Positions 32,291 through 43,919 of a DNA stretch of 64,000 bases are shown in pieces. A program made the translations under genes and the position numbers. The notes under the pieces were generated by a model, which did not search any database, had not been told where the DNA came from, and saw only the letters and a program-made list of their open reading frames with translations. The stretch comes from Heterobilharzia americana (lineage: Eukaryota > Platyhelminthes > Trematoda > Strigeidida > Schistosomatidae): NCBI GenBank assembly GCA_944470555.2, contig OX104134.1, positions 48,296,691 to 48,360,690 on the forward strand, in the 5' to 3' direction. Each line of letters starts with the position of its first letter. The first letter of the stretch is position 1.

Positions 32291-35200
32291 GAGCAGTAGT
32301 AGTTACACGTTCATTGGGTTCGTTAATACTGGAGAACAAGTAAAATAACCAGCAGTTACAGAAGGATTAGCAACGACTTATGTAACAAATATGACAGTTA
32401 TTAGCAAACGTTTCTTTACAGTTTAGGTAAAGTATACTGCAAAACTACTATGTCTCGAAGTTAACAGCGTTAGTTTGTGAGTAAATAAAGTGAAACAAAC
32501 AAATAACTTCTATCTAAGTTAGTCCTCTTTTTGATTCCTCTGCAGTAATTTCTTGCGTCCCATTGTGTATATCCAAGTGGGTGTCTCTTGAAGGTGGTAT
32601 TCGTTAACGTTCCAAAAGAGGGGTATGATCCTCAGGAGGTTGAGTTTTCTGAGAAAACGAAGCAACATATGCTCCGATATTTTCTTCTGTGCAGACAGGA
32701 GGTCCACTAAATATCGTAGAGCGCCGATGTAAAATACCACTATATGCGGGAGCAACGTAACGTAACTATTGGTGTTCAAAAGTTTTTAAACCGAACGATT
32801 GGCAAAGTCAAAGTTATGGTTTAACAGGCCACGTGTAAATGTAACGCAAATTGCGAACTCACCGCTAGTATGGTAGTTAGTAGGTCTTACGCCTATCGCG
32901 AGTCTTTCAATATAGGCCTCCCAAGAATTGCCACAGGGGTCGCATGAAAGGGTTCTGACTCGTTTGGACAGCTGTTGTGTATCCGAGGGAACACCAACTG
33001 CATTCCCATACTAGCTGTTCGAGGGTTTGGGGATTTTCTTGGTTTGCCTCTGTCTAGAAGGAGTAAGCTGATACTGGTGAACGATGTTTGCGTTAGCTTA
33101 GTGTATTCTGCTGGTGGTCTGAAATCTATAGCAATAACCTGAATAGGGTTTTAGTTGTCTTACACTCCCTATTAACTTATATACCGTTAACATCAGAAGA
33201 TCAAGAGGCAACAGTGTGGTGTACTCTGATTTTCCACTCCATAAATGCGTCTACTCATGGAAGAACTACGGCTGAATTGCTTATAGGCGAATTGTGCGCT
33301 GATTAACAGGCTTTGAAGGTCTACCTGTTGTGTGACAACTGACAATGCTACCTGGCTACTCAGACTTAAGTTGGTGGACTGTAAACCAAACCTTCAACGC
33401 ACCAGTTATAGGTTGATTGCGTTGAGAAATGGGTCATAAAACAGTAACCTGTGAACATGCATTCTTCTGATGTTATCAGTAGAAACCGCTCAACTTTTCG
33501 CTTCAATGAACAGTTAAGTAAGTATATGTGACAGGATGCATATTTAAAACGTATTCAGGCAGCCAAACTCTACCTATGTAAGGGGCCAACACGTTGTTCA
33601 GACTTCGCGCGGTTGAAGCTTTTTGTGACTGCGTACATATCAAACAGTTGTTGACGTGCTGGCTCTGAATTTCTGTGGTTAGTCAGCTGCATTTCATATA
33701 TTGCTTACGTAGTAAGCATCCGCAGTTACCCAGTCTCCACGATTCTCTGGCTCCGTTCAATAAGTACATGACTGCAATCTTGTACCCACCTCTTAGTATC
33801 TAGGTTCATCTATGAACGAATACGTTGGCATTTGCAAGGACTTGTCAAGGCTACGATATATGAATCCGTCGACATGAAGCAGATGGAGACACGGTGTAGG
33901 CGTGAGCGCGCCTCCTTAGCATGAGTGAATACAGACATGCTTGTTGACGACGTGGGACTCGCTACTTCCATAGAACACTATTTAAGTCGCTATTTAGTTC
34001 ACGGCCCGCATATCCTCATGAATCATTTCACTTTCGTAAACATTATATACTGTGCAAAGGGATGGAGAGCTCAACCAATGAACGGTAGTTTCATTCATCT
34101 AGGAGTTACAGATATCACATTAGCATACGGAAAATACCCTGCTTTCCGAATTTCTGTGAACAGCGAATAGATGTCACAAGGCCTTAAAAAAGGTGTCGAA
34201 GAAAAGACAAACACCATTACGACAAATAAGTCCGGAAAGCTTCCTGAAGTCAGTATTCACAGGGGTTGCAATCTCAGTTGAAATAAGATATTTCCGAATG
34301 CTGCTGGGGATGTTTTGCAGATCACTGTTGAGTTATAAAACCCCTTGCAACACAGATAAAAGCAGGTGCGTGTCATCACAGGAGGGAAGTTGTAAAAGAA
34401 GAAATTCGACACGTTAAAAAGCGGAATGCTTATCGCCACAGCAGCTACCAAGGACCAGCAAAATGGATTTTAAAATGGTTTTCGAAATGCCTGAATCAAG
34501 TTATATCGCCATCAGGATCCTAGTGAAATTCAGTCATATTATTGCCAATGCCGTCAAAAAAGAGCTACCAAAACCCCGGGTGGTGACTGATGACTCAGCA
34601 CCATAACTTTTGGTGTGAGGAAGCAACTCGATAATCCTCACTTGTTGATCAGGAGATTTGTCCTGTTTCAAAGAATCCGTTTCCAGTCAACTTCGTCTCC
34701 ATCTATCGTGGTTCCACACCGCTGCAGCCACTAATGATGTGTGGATATCTAACGTCAGCCACCAAAGTCCTCTATCTTCTCAGTAGATTGTCGATCTGAC
34801 TAATTAGTGGGGAAGACATACTAAGGCTACTAGGAACATGTTTTCAGATGATTCATGTTGATGAGGTCACACCTACATTAGATATCATGTTCGGAGCCTT
34901 TCCTCACCAAAACGTAGCGTCACTTATTGGTGACCAGTTGCTGCGTAACGTCTTGGCTGCAGCTCATTGATTTGTGCCATTGTATCGAAATTATAGCGAT
35001 AACATCTCCTCGACCCTCCTCCTCCTTAATTCTAGTCAATATTGACTCATTTTATATGTACGAGTAGCTTTTCTCAACTGCACTTTAGGTAAAATAGTTT
35101 TCAGGATCCCGTGTCGATACAATACAGTTAATTCATCTAAGTCAGTCTGGAGCGCTATAGTATCATTGTGACGATTACTCTCCAGACCGAATTTTTCGAA

Positions 35201-35929
35201 CTAACTGAATGTTCGAAGCGCTTTAATGTCTATGGTACCATTTTCTTCCATGTAAAGACAAGACTAACAAACCTTTCAAAAACTTAGTTTTTTGAAACCA
35301 TACTTGGTGACTTCATTAGTAAGAGAATTAACATGCCTCTTGAAATTGTCTGGTGCACGATACCCTCTGCAGTAAAATTCTCCAAATTTTGCCCGAAAGT
35401 GAGTGCGAAGAAACCAATTGGATTATACTATTTCGTAAATAGATGCCTGATACTGTAACCTTACCAACTGACTAAATTCTGTTAACAGGTCTAGTGATGC
35501 AACGTTTGATGTATGGGGCATCTTAATGGCATTTGAGAAAGGCTGAATGCTCGACTAATAGCAAATAGCCAAAACAAAAGCTAGTGCCTAACAGTATTAA
35601 AAAGTAGCGCCTTCAGATTATATCACAGTAACCAATCACAGCAGATAAAGTTAGCTCTTAATCTGACCCGCGGGAAGTCAAATTCGAGTACCGCGACTGG
35701 CAATGGGTTTTACCTGGGTTAAACGGCGCCCGTCTACATAGTTCTCCAATTCAGTCAAAGAAGTGGGTTTCTATATTATGTCGACTAGATATTGGGAAAT
35801 TATTTACTTCCTGTATTCTTTTCTTTCTAAACTGGTTAAGGTTGTGAATACATTCATGCGTCGACCATCAGACTTCGTAGTCAGATAAAAACACAAAGTA
35901 GGGGCTAGCAGTTGCAACCAATCAAATGC
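32291..35929. other. Unassigned AT-rich region
   Basis: No recognised coding region, RNA gene or element. Open frames reach 86 residues (32779-32519, minus) and 81 residues (33925-34170, plus) without family signatures. Confidence 0.4.
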
Positions 35930-36560
35930 TTAGTATAATGACCAGTTTTCAGAGTTATCCTAAACCCCATACCGACTGGATATTACAAGTCTTTATCACA
36001 GTCACAGTGCCATAACACCTCTCGGCCGACTGAGTCAAATGCCGCCTTCAAGCCAAAGAATGTGGCAGTTGTTAGCTCGTAGTAAGTATTCTTTTGTTAT
36101 TGGACCTGTCAGTGGGTGAAGATCTGGTTCATTTTCCCTCTTCCAAGTCTGAAACCTGCTTCTTTTTCTCTAATTTTCCCTGCTCTCGAGCTCCAGTTAG
36201 GTGTGGGATAACTATGGACTCCAAGATCTTCAACACCACATTAATCAAAGTGACTCCACAAGAAAACTACCCTGCTTATGGACTGGAATGATTAGAGTAG
36301 ACCAGTCTGATGGGACTACCTCTGATTCCTTTACACTACCTAATACCTCCGTTGCTCTACTCACTAATTTCCTACCTCTTTCCTTGGAAACCTCTGGTAG
36401 AAAGCCGTCAGGTGCAGCTGCTTTGCATCGTTTCAGGTTACAATATGATTACTCAACTTTGACGATATTTCGAAGGTCGACATTTACGTCTCATTCATGT
36501 TCAGGATGGATGCCGGACAACCGAAGTGTTACTTTGGACAGTTAAACTGTGCATGCTACC
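35930..36560 (-). pseudogene. Reverse transcriptase fragment of a second LINE family
   Basis: Minus-strand frames give KAAAPDGFLPEVSKE, EVVPSDWSTLIIPVHKQG, then KILESIVIPHLTGA, EAGFRLGRG and FFGLKAAFDSVGREVLWHC. These are RT fingers and first palm motifs of a LINE distinct from the CR1-like ones; relatives have FLDLKAAFDSVDREVLW. The frame changes about three times. It ends before YADD. The same family supplies the pieces at 37.5-44.7 kb. Confidence 0.75.
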
Positions 36561-37555
36561 AGTAGCCGTTTCGGCTGGCTCAAATTCCCTAGTTCAGCGT
36601 TGAAGTGGCTTGTTTTGTTCTATTTAGCGAAATTGACAGCTTTTGGTATGACTCGTTTTTATGCCATATAAACTGCATTCTGCGGTTTTATAATGGGGCA
36701 CTACAAATAGATATCGATTGGTATCACTGTCTTTACCAGTCCGTACATATCCATTCATTCACATAACGCGTAAGCGATTATCGACTGGTTTCCATCACAA
36801 AAGTATAGTTTTTGCTCCACAAATTCGTGCAAACCCGCACCAGCGAATCCATTACAGTTGAATCTCTGAGCACTCGTAATGTGTTTTTTAGATTAATCAT
36901 ATTGGCTAGGTGAGGTCAAGTAGATAACCACGCTCGTGTTCTGCATATGTCTCAGAAACAGCCTACATCCATGATTAAAGATTCCCGAGGTTTGGCAAAA
37001 GGTGTCTGTTGTTCGACTTGACGAAGATTTCGCATATTTAGTGCCATCTTTTGAAATTGGTGGGTTGGATTTTGGAGATTAACAATGGGGTTTTGCTGTA
37101 TTGGATTACCAGCCATGATCGACGGATGAGAGGTTAAAGAAGTTGTAAGAGGTTTATAGTGCGTTTCTCACCACCCAAATGTAAACTGTTGCTCTACAAC
37201 TGGTCTTCAGTGGTGTCTTGTGTCACAATAGGGAGTAAAATGGTTCGGCGCACTGACTACTTCAATTGTAAGTTAGATCAGCCATGGTATTTTAGTGATC
37301 GGTGAAATCTCAGCATGGACACAAAAGGCTTGCTTCACTTTCGCCAACCTGTGCCATTTTTGCTGCCGTTTTGATATCCAACTGTCGATTAAGGTTTGAG
37401 TGTACTGCACTGCAGTTTTCTCTGTGAAACATGGTCATTAAAGATTGGGGATATGAGGAGACTTCAGGTGTTCGACCACAATCGCCTGCGTAGCACAGGC
37501 AGTGTCTTGTTCTCACCACTTCACTAATGTAAAAAGTAGGTGTAGAGTTTCAGCG
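36561..37555. other. Unassigned region
   Basis: Nothing recognisable; short frames only. Confidence 0.4.
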
Positions 37556-37801
37556 GAAAAGCCAGTTAATGTGATAGTTAACCCTAATCAACTCGGGTGG
37601 TTGAAGCATGTTTTACCCATGCCTAATCACTATCCGCCTTGTAAAATGTTAGCTCAAGCATGTCCAGACTGCGTAATCGTTCAGGGAGGCGAAAACAAAA
37701 AGTGAAACCATCCCATGAAGTCTTTCCCTGTTGGCCTGAGCCATGTAGGGAAATATAGACTTCTTGACTGCATCCATGTGACAACAAAAACTAGGCACAT
37801 T
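37556..37801 (+). pseudogene. C-terminal fragment of the second LINE family
   Basis: Plus-strand frame reads LGWLKHVLPMPNHYPP, then after a stop NHPMKSFPVGLSHVGKYRLL. This is the end of ORF2 in that family (compare RTWHQCMKSLPVGF at 40.2 kb). It lies just outside the left arm of the palindrome. Confidence 0.7.
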
Positions 37802-38576
37802 GGAGGTACCTGCGTAATCCCACACCAACAAGCGGAAAACGGTGATTTTCTCTTGTAGTCCTGCTTTGACAATCACTTGTTTCTGGCCAGCACTGACTTC
37901 AAGCATAAGGAGAAACATTGTCTCACATCGTGTCGGCTGACATCACACCAACGATGAACATAGCTAAATCACAAGTCGTCGTTGGAGGATTGTCGCGCTT
38001 TCTCAACTACCCACCTTTATGGGCTCCGATCATGCGCTAGTACGGGCTCATGTATGTCTGCGCCTTACTGGTAGCAAAAAACAGGCAGCAGTGAGGCCAG
38101 TGCGTACCCGATCGGAAGATGAGAATGTGAAGTACGAATTTAGGGAAGAGACAGCTGAGCGTTTACCTGGACGTGACAGCAATGCCTATTTTGGTGAAAC
38201 CTGACATGATATTCAGTCGGAGCAGCGGTGAAGAGAGTTGGAAAACTGCATCCAAAGTTGACAAACGTCACTGGATTTCCACAATATTACCAGAATAATT
38301 TCAAATGACTGCGATCATAAAGAGAAAGGAAGGCAGCTAAAAAATAAACTAGGTGAGTCTTCTCAACAATCCCGAGCAAAGGTGGGTAGCGACAGCGAAA
38401 AAGATGGAGAAAGCATCAGCTTAGGCAGTGCCCAGCAATTACTTTGGCTTATTAGGGAAACCGGCAAGGAGAAGATGTTGGTAAGTACGAACATCATCAA
38501 CAAGCATAGGACACTGATAACCTTTCAGAAAGGCGGCTGGGAAGTTGAGTCATCACCAACATCAAAAGCAACTTAG
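37802..38576 (+). pseudogene. LINE endonuclease end and linker (left arm)
   Basis: Frames give ENGDFLL, SCFDNHLFLASTDFKHKEKH and, after frame changes, GSDHALVRAHVCLRLTGSKK (catalytic SDH of the endonuclease). Then comes a linker with QQLLWLIRETGKEKMLVSTN. This is the C-terminal endonuclease and linker of a LINE, probably the second family. The fragment stops abruptly at 38576, where an oppositely oriented LINE tail begins. The same sequence is present inverted at 43920-44694. Confidence 0.72.
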
Positions 38577-38890
38577 GACCAGGCATTACTGCATAACGGT
38601 CCAAGTTGTCACACCTTATATATGCACATCAAGTAACAAGGTAATGAAATGCAATATGAAGGAAGAAAGAAAAACCGAATAAAAGAGAGGGGGCAGTAGT
38701 AAGAGGAATGAGGAATCAGAAAATAGTGAGATTAAGTAGAGCGGTTAAGATGAGGATCATGTGTAAACATTTGCTCCATTGACATCGGTTCTGAGCCATA
38801 TCACCTAGAGTCTCCAACCACTGGTTCCTCTTCTGCCTCAGACACCAATCGCGGACTCTTCAATGCCCTACCTTCTTCAAACCAGCGAGT
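38577..38890 (-). pseudogene. LINE 3' tail, minus strand (left arm)
   Basis: Mirror copy of 43607-43919. On the minus strand the ORF2 end reads NQWLETLGDMAQNRCQWSKC, followed by a pyrimidine-rich 3' UTR that ends near the word CAGTAATGCCTGGTCCTA at 38577. Confidence 0.7.
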
Positions 38891-39376
38891 ACGGAAATGT
38901 AGACTTCTCGACTGGGTGACTGGAGACTAGGTGGTATGACTCAGAACCGATGCCATTGGTGCAGATTTATCCACAAATTATTTATCATCACCACTCAGCC
39001 ACCTTGTGCACATTCGTGCAATAGGCAATGAGCCCTATTGTGTGAGAGCTAGTAATGCCATCTGACTGCCCGAACCTCGGTAGGTGAAGCGGGTTTCAAA
39101 CCCCTGGCCCAATGTTTGATAGTCATCTTGCTAAACCGCTGAGCTACAACCGCACTTTATCATCACCTTGATCGTTATACTAAATGTCAGTATCTTCTCA
39201 ATCCACCTTGCTCTCTTTTCACGACTCTCTGCCACTTTTGAATGCTTTCTTTTCTATTTTATCTTTCATCTTAGTGTACTCTTGCTTGATGTACTGACAT
39301 GAGATGTAGTGAAGTGGACTGTTATACAGTAATACCTGGTTCTATGTTGATATTGATTTAGAGTCGGTGGACAACA
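38891..39376 (+). pseudogene. LINE 3' tail, plus strand, carrying a SINE (left arm)
   Basis: The ORF2 end reads RVRKCRLLDWVTGD, then GGMTQNRCHWCRF, then a 3' UTR interrupted by the SINE at 38993-39155, ending with CAGTAATACCTGGTTCTATG near 39340. It faces away from the preceding minus-strand tail, so two related tails meet head to head near 38890. Confidence 0.68.
38993..39155 (-). repeat. tRNA-derived SINE (left arm copy)
   Basis: Inverted copy of the SINE at 43342-43504. The 12-bp target duplication TTTATCATCACC flanks it at 38981-38992 and 39156-39167. See the right-arm entry for the promoter boxes. Confidence 0.85.
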
Positions 39377-39770
39377 GTCTGCATTTCAGTGACAATAAAT
39401 GCGTTAGAGATTCTCAAACGGCCGCTAAGTGTGTCCAGTAGGGCTTGCATCTTGTCAAAATCTTCACCCAACAGGACTCTATCATCTGCACACTTTAGTC
39501 TTACTTGTGAGTCTACTGTGATAAAACCGTCCTTCTGTCTCCGAGCTTCACTTTAATGTCCAATAATCATAGAACCTATAATTTTGGATACTACGTTCGT
39601 CAGACTGATTCCCTTGGAGTTACCAAAAGAGGACTTCTCCCTCTCTTTGAAGATTAGGACAATCAGTGATCGAGGCCAGTCAGAGATCATATCTGACTCC
39701 CATACACTTCAGTTAAATTGACCGATGATTTAAGGATAGGGAGTGAAGTAATTGAATTCATTGAGCACTT
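39377..39770 (-). pseudogene. Internally deleted RT of the second LINE family
   Basis: Minus-strand frame: SDWPRSLIVLIFKERE, then SFGNSKGISLTNVVSKIIGS, then after a jump RLKCADDRVLLGEDFDKMQALLD. Early RT motifs are joined to the CADD catalytic motif with the middle palm (AFD) missing. The inner edge of the left palindrome arm falls within this fragment. Confidence 0.72.
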
Positions 39771-40059
39771 CACTTACTTGGAGAGTTGCATCGGCTGAAA
39801 CGGACTGGTTGTTGTCGAAACTTTAGCTGAGATGCAGAGTGCCTGTCTGGCGCTTGCCAACGCGTCATCTTTGGGACCAACTGGCGAGATATGCGACTAC
39901 CTATTAAGGAACGAGTATACTGCGCTGCAGTTCATCCTTTCCTGTTATACGTTTACGAGATATAGCCGTTGAAGCGGTTACAGGGTTTTAACCATAGGCG
40001 TTGCACTGCATTGCTCACGTATGGCGGAATTAAGATTGGGCAATGTGGGGGTCAGATGG
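39771..40059. other. Unassigned spacer segment
   Basis: Possibly more LINE sequence between the RT piece and the C-terminal piece, but no motif could be read. Confidence 0.35.
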
Positions 40060-40700
40060 GACGAAGGCCAGTCAGTGAGGTTGTTGACCGTCAGCGATTG
40101 GGGTGGCCAGTCATGTGTTAAACATGCCGAGTCACCGCCTACCTCGACACAGTGCTAGGAGAAGTTGGGTCATATTGGAAGAGAGTTCAGAGTGGTGAGA
40201 CCAGGACATGGCACCAGTGCATGAAGTCTCTGCCTGTTGGTTTCAGTGGTATAAGAAATTGTAGACTACCTGTTTGGGGTCACCGAGATGATAGGAATCC
40301 GTGGTTGAGGACTCTCGGTGACAGCTGGAAATCGGCCACGGTGTTGGGGATGTATTAACTCTAACGTTTCCTAAAGCTTGGATGTTTGCAATCTCCGTTA
40401 TCTTCAAATTTTTTATTCTTTCATATACCTTTTCCTACTTTGATACTAGTCTTTTTCTATCCACCTGTTGTTTGTATGTTGCTGTGCAGTGTGACAATTT
40501 GGATCGATACACGTGGGTGAGGTTCTGCGTTGATTTTGTTTGTCTATCTATAATTTCACTGAATCCTAACTTTTTTGCTCCGACTTCTTTCATTAGTGTA
40601 ATTATCTATTTATCATTACTTGTTTTTGCTGCCGTTTACCTCTGTTTGTCCTTTTTTGTCCATCGCAGTGATTTGTCAACAGTTTAAAAGATTCTCTTAA
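40060..40700 (+). pseudogene. C-terminal end and 3' UTR of the second LINE family
   Basis: Plus strand: HVLNMPSHRLPRH in one frame, then GSYWKRVQSGETRTWHQCMK, SLPVGFSGIRNCRLPVWGHR and WLRTLGDSWKSA up to the stop at about 40358. A T-rich 3' UTR follows (hydrophobic frame 40382-40687 is probably compositional). It matches the tails in the palindrome arms and at 37.6 kb. Confidence 0.75.
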
Positions 40701-42529
40701 AGCGGGGCAAGAGTATACATACATAAACAGTATGTTGGTGGTTTGGTGCTCTCCGAGCTTTGACATTGTCGTGAACGTTTCATCGCCAGGCTTCTTTATG
40801 AAGTTAGTGCTGAGGATGACACCGAGCCTGATGATGATGACAAAATATCATAGCTCATAGAACACCAAACCAAGAATCAAACCTGTGTTCTATCGCCTGA
40901 AAGCCGAGCTCGTAGGCCAATGAGGCACATCTTGAAGACACCGACTGACGTCGGTTGCATATCATACATTTTTGCATGGATAAACTGTGTGTAAACACTT
41001 ATCGATTAAGGTGTTTGTGAGACCTAAACTAAGGATTATTTAGAATACAATGCCAGCAAGAGGAAATCAATGTTTAAAGTCCGCAGCCGGTTGCAAAAGT
41101 GCATTCGTAGTTAGTTCTGGTGCCTACTTCTGTGACTATTGACCGAGGGTTATTTTACCTGGAGTTAATTAGTAGAATATGTTGCTTCAAAAATCACGTA
41201 AACAGATAGCATTTTCAACCTTCATGGGAGTGTAGTTTACAGTCTGATTTACTGAAACATTTGTCTTTAGTTCGTATAATAACTTTCTTGTGATTATTGT
41301 TCTCGTTGGCACTAAGCGTAATTCGCTTCGCATTTTGGTTGTTAATTCTAAAGTGAAGTTAAGGTGAATTAAATTTTCATGTATTTTCTATTTGTAACTT
41401 GTAAGGTCTCTTGAGAAAAAACTATTTTAAGCGGTCAAACTGTTGTATTTCTCATGCTTCGATTGTTTTAAATCAACTGAAGTGGCGGAGACAAATAATC
41501 TCGGTCAGCTAATTAATGTGTCTCAATCCAAATTTGGCAAAGAAACAGTTGGTATTACCAGTCAAACAGATGCAGGCTTACAGGCTAAAGCAAAACATAT
41601 TCGTGTAAGTGCTGATAATACCATCTTGTTGACCAAACTTTATTATTTTAGATGGGCCTTAAATACCATGACTACGTGGAACCGGAACATCGCAATCAGT
41701 GGGTGTAGAATGTGCACAAATCTATCTCACATTTTCAGTAGAGGGTAGCTACATCCTATATTCTGTGCATTACTATACTAGTGATATAGTGCTGCTGCTT
41801 AATTCAAGAAATAATTTCAAAACAGGAATGATTATAAACTAAAGAAATACAATAATGTAACTCAACCCAGCACAGTATTTGTTGTAGGTTATTGACCATA
41901 TTTGTTGTGTGAGGGATTATAATAGCCCCCAGCTGTTCTAAACGAAACATGTGGAGCTGCGTTTGAACTGGAAACTCAGTTATATGCGTACTGGTCCCAG
42001 CAACTACTTAATTCTGACTGCGTAGCGATTGGTACAATTGGTCTAGATAACGGAGATGACAGCGGAAACGTCGGAGAGTTGCAGGGTCGTACAACAGCCC
42101 TCAGCGAAGAGAAAACAGCTTCTGGTATGTGGTTTGCCCCTAGCATGTGTCGATACTGACATCTATCTTAAAGATAATTCTAATGGCTAAATGCATTTAT
42201 CACATCTTTACTTTCGTCAGTTCTGACCGTGTAATTATCGATGAAAGCTCAACATAAGTGCAGATAGCTTGTTTGGTACTTGCTGACCTACGCCACTTAT
42301 GACAGAGACACTATCTAAATGTTTGTTGAAAATTCATCTGTTCTGCTATTCCGCTGTGAAATATGGCTGCGAAATATAAACAATATGAGAATGTTGCGTG
42401 TTTTAGATAGCAGATGTTTTCGAAGCCCGGTACGTTTGTAGGTGGACGATAATGAGTTATTTTGAGTCTAGACTTATAGATCTTAACAATATTGGTCAGT
42501 CAATTATGTTATAAACCTCTATTAGGGTC
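40701..42529. other. Unassigned part of the palindrome spacer
   Basis: AT-rich DNA with no certain feature. The 101-residue frame at 41443-41748 has no recognised domain. Confidence 0.4.
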
Positions 42530-42710
42530 ATGGTGGAGTTGTGGGTTACTGGTTTAGGAAGATAACCTTCAAGAGGTGGGTCACGGGTTCAAACACCGGT
42601 CCACCTACCGCGGTTTAGGCAGCCAGGTAGTATCATCGACCACCCTCACACAGGTGTGGTTCATTGCCTACTGCACGAACATGCACAAGGCTGCTGAATG
42701 AATTTGATTT
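42530..42710 (+). repeat. Diverged copy of the tRNA-derived SINE
   Basis: It aligns with the arm SINE over its whole length: TGGTTTAGGAAGAT, a box-B-like GGGTTCAAACACC at 42585-42597, CACCTACCGCGG, GGCAGCCAG, then TTCATTGCCTACTGCACGAA and TGCACAAGGCTGCTGA. Box A is less clear. Many substitutions show that it is much older than the arm copies. No target duplication was found. Confidence 0.72.
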
Positions 42711-43120
42711 TACTCTGTTCGATGAGGATCATGTGAATTTCTACCTTAGTCAAGTGCATGTTTTTGAATTGTTCTAATGCCATTTGTGGAACTCAGTCAA
42801 TGGGAACAAAGAATTCGCAAAGTTGCTTTGAAAGGATGGTAGCTATTCTTTGTGTCTATCTATCTTAACAGTATTTCTTGTCGTCATTTTATCCTCAAAT
42901 TAAATCAGTCTCCACGTATATGTCTTCCATTTTCTCACTGCACATCGAATGTAATGATATAGTATGTGGTTATAGCAGGAAAACTGTCTTGCATATATAA
43001 AGTGACTGAGTGTTATAAGACGCTGATATTGTAATGATACTGAACGCAATTGGACACTTAGACTAAATGCGCAAACGACTGTTCACTGGACCATGGAATA
43101 TCAGTAGACGAAAGCCAGAT
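42711..43120. other. Unassigned part of the palindrome spacer
   Basis: Nothing recognised up to the inner edge of the right arm. Confidence 0.4.
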
Positions 43121-43606
43121 TGTTGTCCACCGACTCTAAATCAATATCAACATAGAACCAGGTATTACTGTATAACAGTCCACTTCACTACATCTCATGT
43201 CAGTACATCAAGCAAGAGTACACTAAGATGAAAGATAAAATAGAAAAGAAAGCATTCAAAAGTGGCAGAGAGTCGTGAAAAGAGAGCAAGGTGGATTGAG
43301 AAGATACTGACATTTAGTATAACGATCAAGGTGATGATAAAGTGCGGTTGTAGCTCAGCGGTTTAGCAAGATGACTATCAAACATTGGGCCAGGGGTTTG
43401 AAACCCGCTTCACCTACCGAGGTTCGGGCAGTCAGATGGCATTACTAGCTCTCACACAATAGGGCTCATTGCCTATTGCACGAATGTGCACAAGGTGGCT
43501 GAGTGGTGATGATAAATAATTTGTGGATAAATCTGCACCAATGGCATCGGTTCTGAGTCATACCACCTAGTCTCCAGTCACCCAGTCGAGAAGTCTACAT
43601 TTCCGT
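43121..43606 (-). pseudogene. LINE 3' tail, minus strand, carrying the SINE (right arm)
   Basis: Mirror of 38891-39376: ORF2 end with GGMTQNRCHWCRF and a 3' UTR split by the SINE. Confidence 0.68.
43342..43504 (+). repeat. tRNA-derived SINE with 12-bp target duplication (right arm)
   Basis: 163 bp, flanked by GGTGATGATAAA at 43330-43341 and 43505-43516. A box A (TAGCTCAGCGG, 43351-43361) and a box B (GGTTTGAAACC, 43395-43405) lie at the spacing of an RNA polymerase III tRNA promoter. After a tRNA-like head of about 75 nt comes an unrelated body with CACCTACCGAGG and TTGCCTATTGCACGAATGTG, but no oligo-A tail. Mobilisation by a LINE is inferred from the target duplication. It is not a functional tRNA gene, because the anticodon arm does not fold convincingly. 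Confidence 0.87.
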
Positions 43607-43919
43607 ACTCGCTGGTTTGAAGAAGGTAGGGCATTGAAGAGTCCGCGATTGGTGTCTGAGGCAGAAGAGGAACCAGTGGTTGGAGACTCTAGGTGATATG
43701 GCTCAGAACCGATGTCAATGGAGCAAATGTTTACACATGATCCTCATCTTAACCGCTCTACTTAATCTCACTATTTCTGATTCCTCATTCCTCTTACTAC
43801 TGCCCCCTCTCTTTTATTCGGTTTTTCTTTCTTCCTTCATATTGCATTTCATTACCTTGTTACTTGATGTGCATATATAAGGTGTGACAACTTGGACCGT
43901 TATGCAGTAATGCCTGGTC
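43607..43919 (+). pseudogene. LINE 3' tail, plus strand (right arm)
   Basis: The frame reads NQWLETLGDMAQNRCQWSKC near 43670-43735, then a C/T-rich 3' UTR ending at CAGTAATGCCTGGTCCTA near 43919. Confidence 0.7.

Larger units (their letters stand above)
37802..39376 (+). repeat. Left arm of a large inverted duplication
   Basis: 1575 bp that is the reverse complement of 43121-44694. I checked the arms at many points and saw one 1-bp indel (AAAA versus AAA near 38720) and no certain substitution. The arm is a mosaic of LINE endonuclease/linker (plus), LINE 3' tail (minus), LINE 3' tail (plus) and a SINE (minus). It ends at GGAGGTACC on the outside and GTGGACAACA on the inside. Confidence 0.95.

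Noticed and set aside
40382..40687. A 101-residue hydrophobic plus-strand frame that could be a membrane protein.
   Set aside because: It lies in the T-rich 3' UTR directly after a LINE ORF2 end, so it is compositional.
43343..43420. A tRNA gene on the plus strand (and its mirror at 39077-39155).
   Set aside because: Promoter boxes are good but the unit continues into a non-tRNA body with flanking target duplications, and the anticodon arm does not fold well, so it is a SINE.
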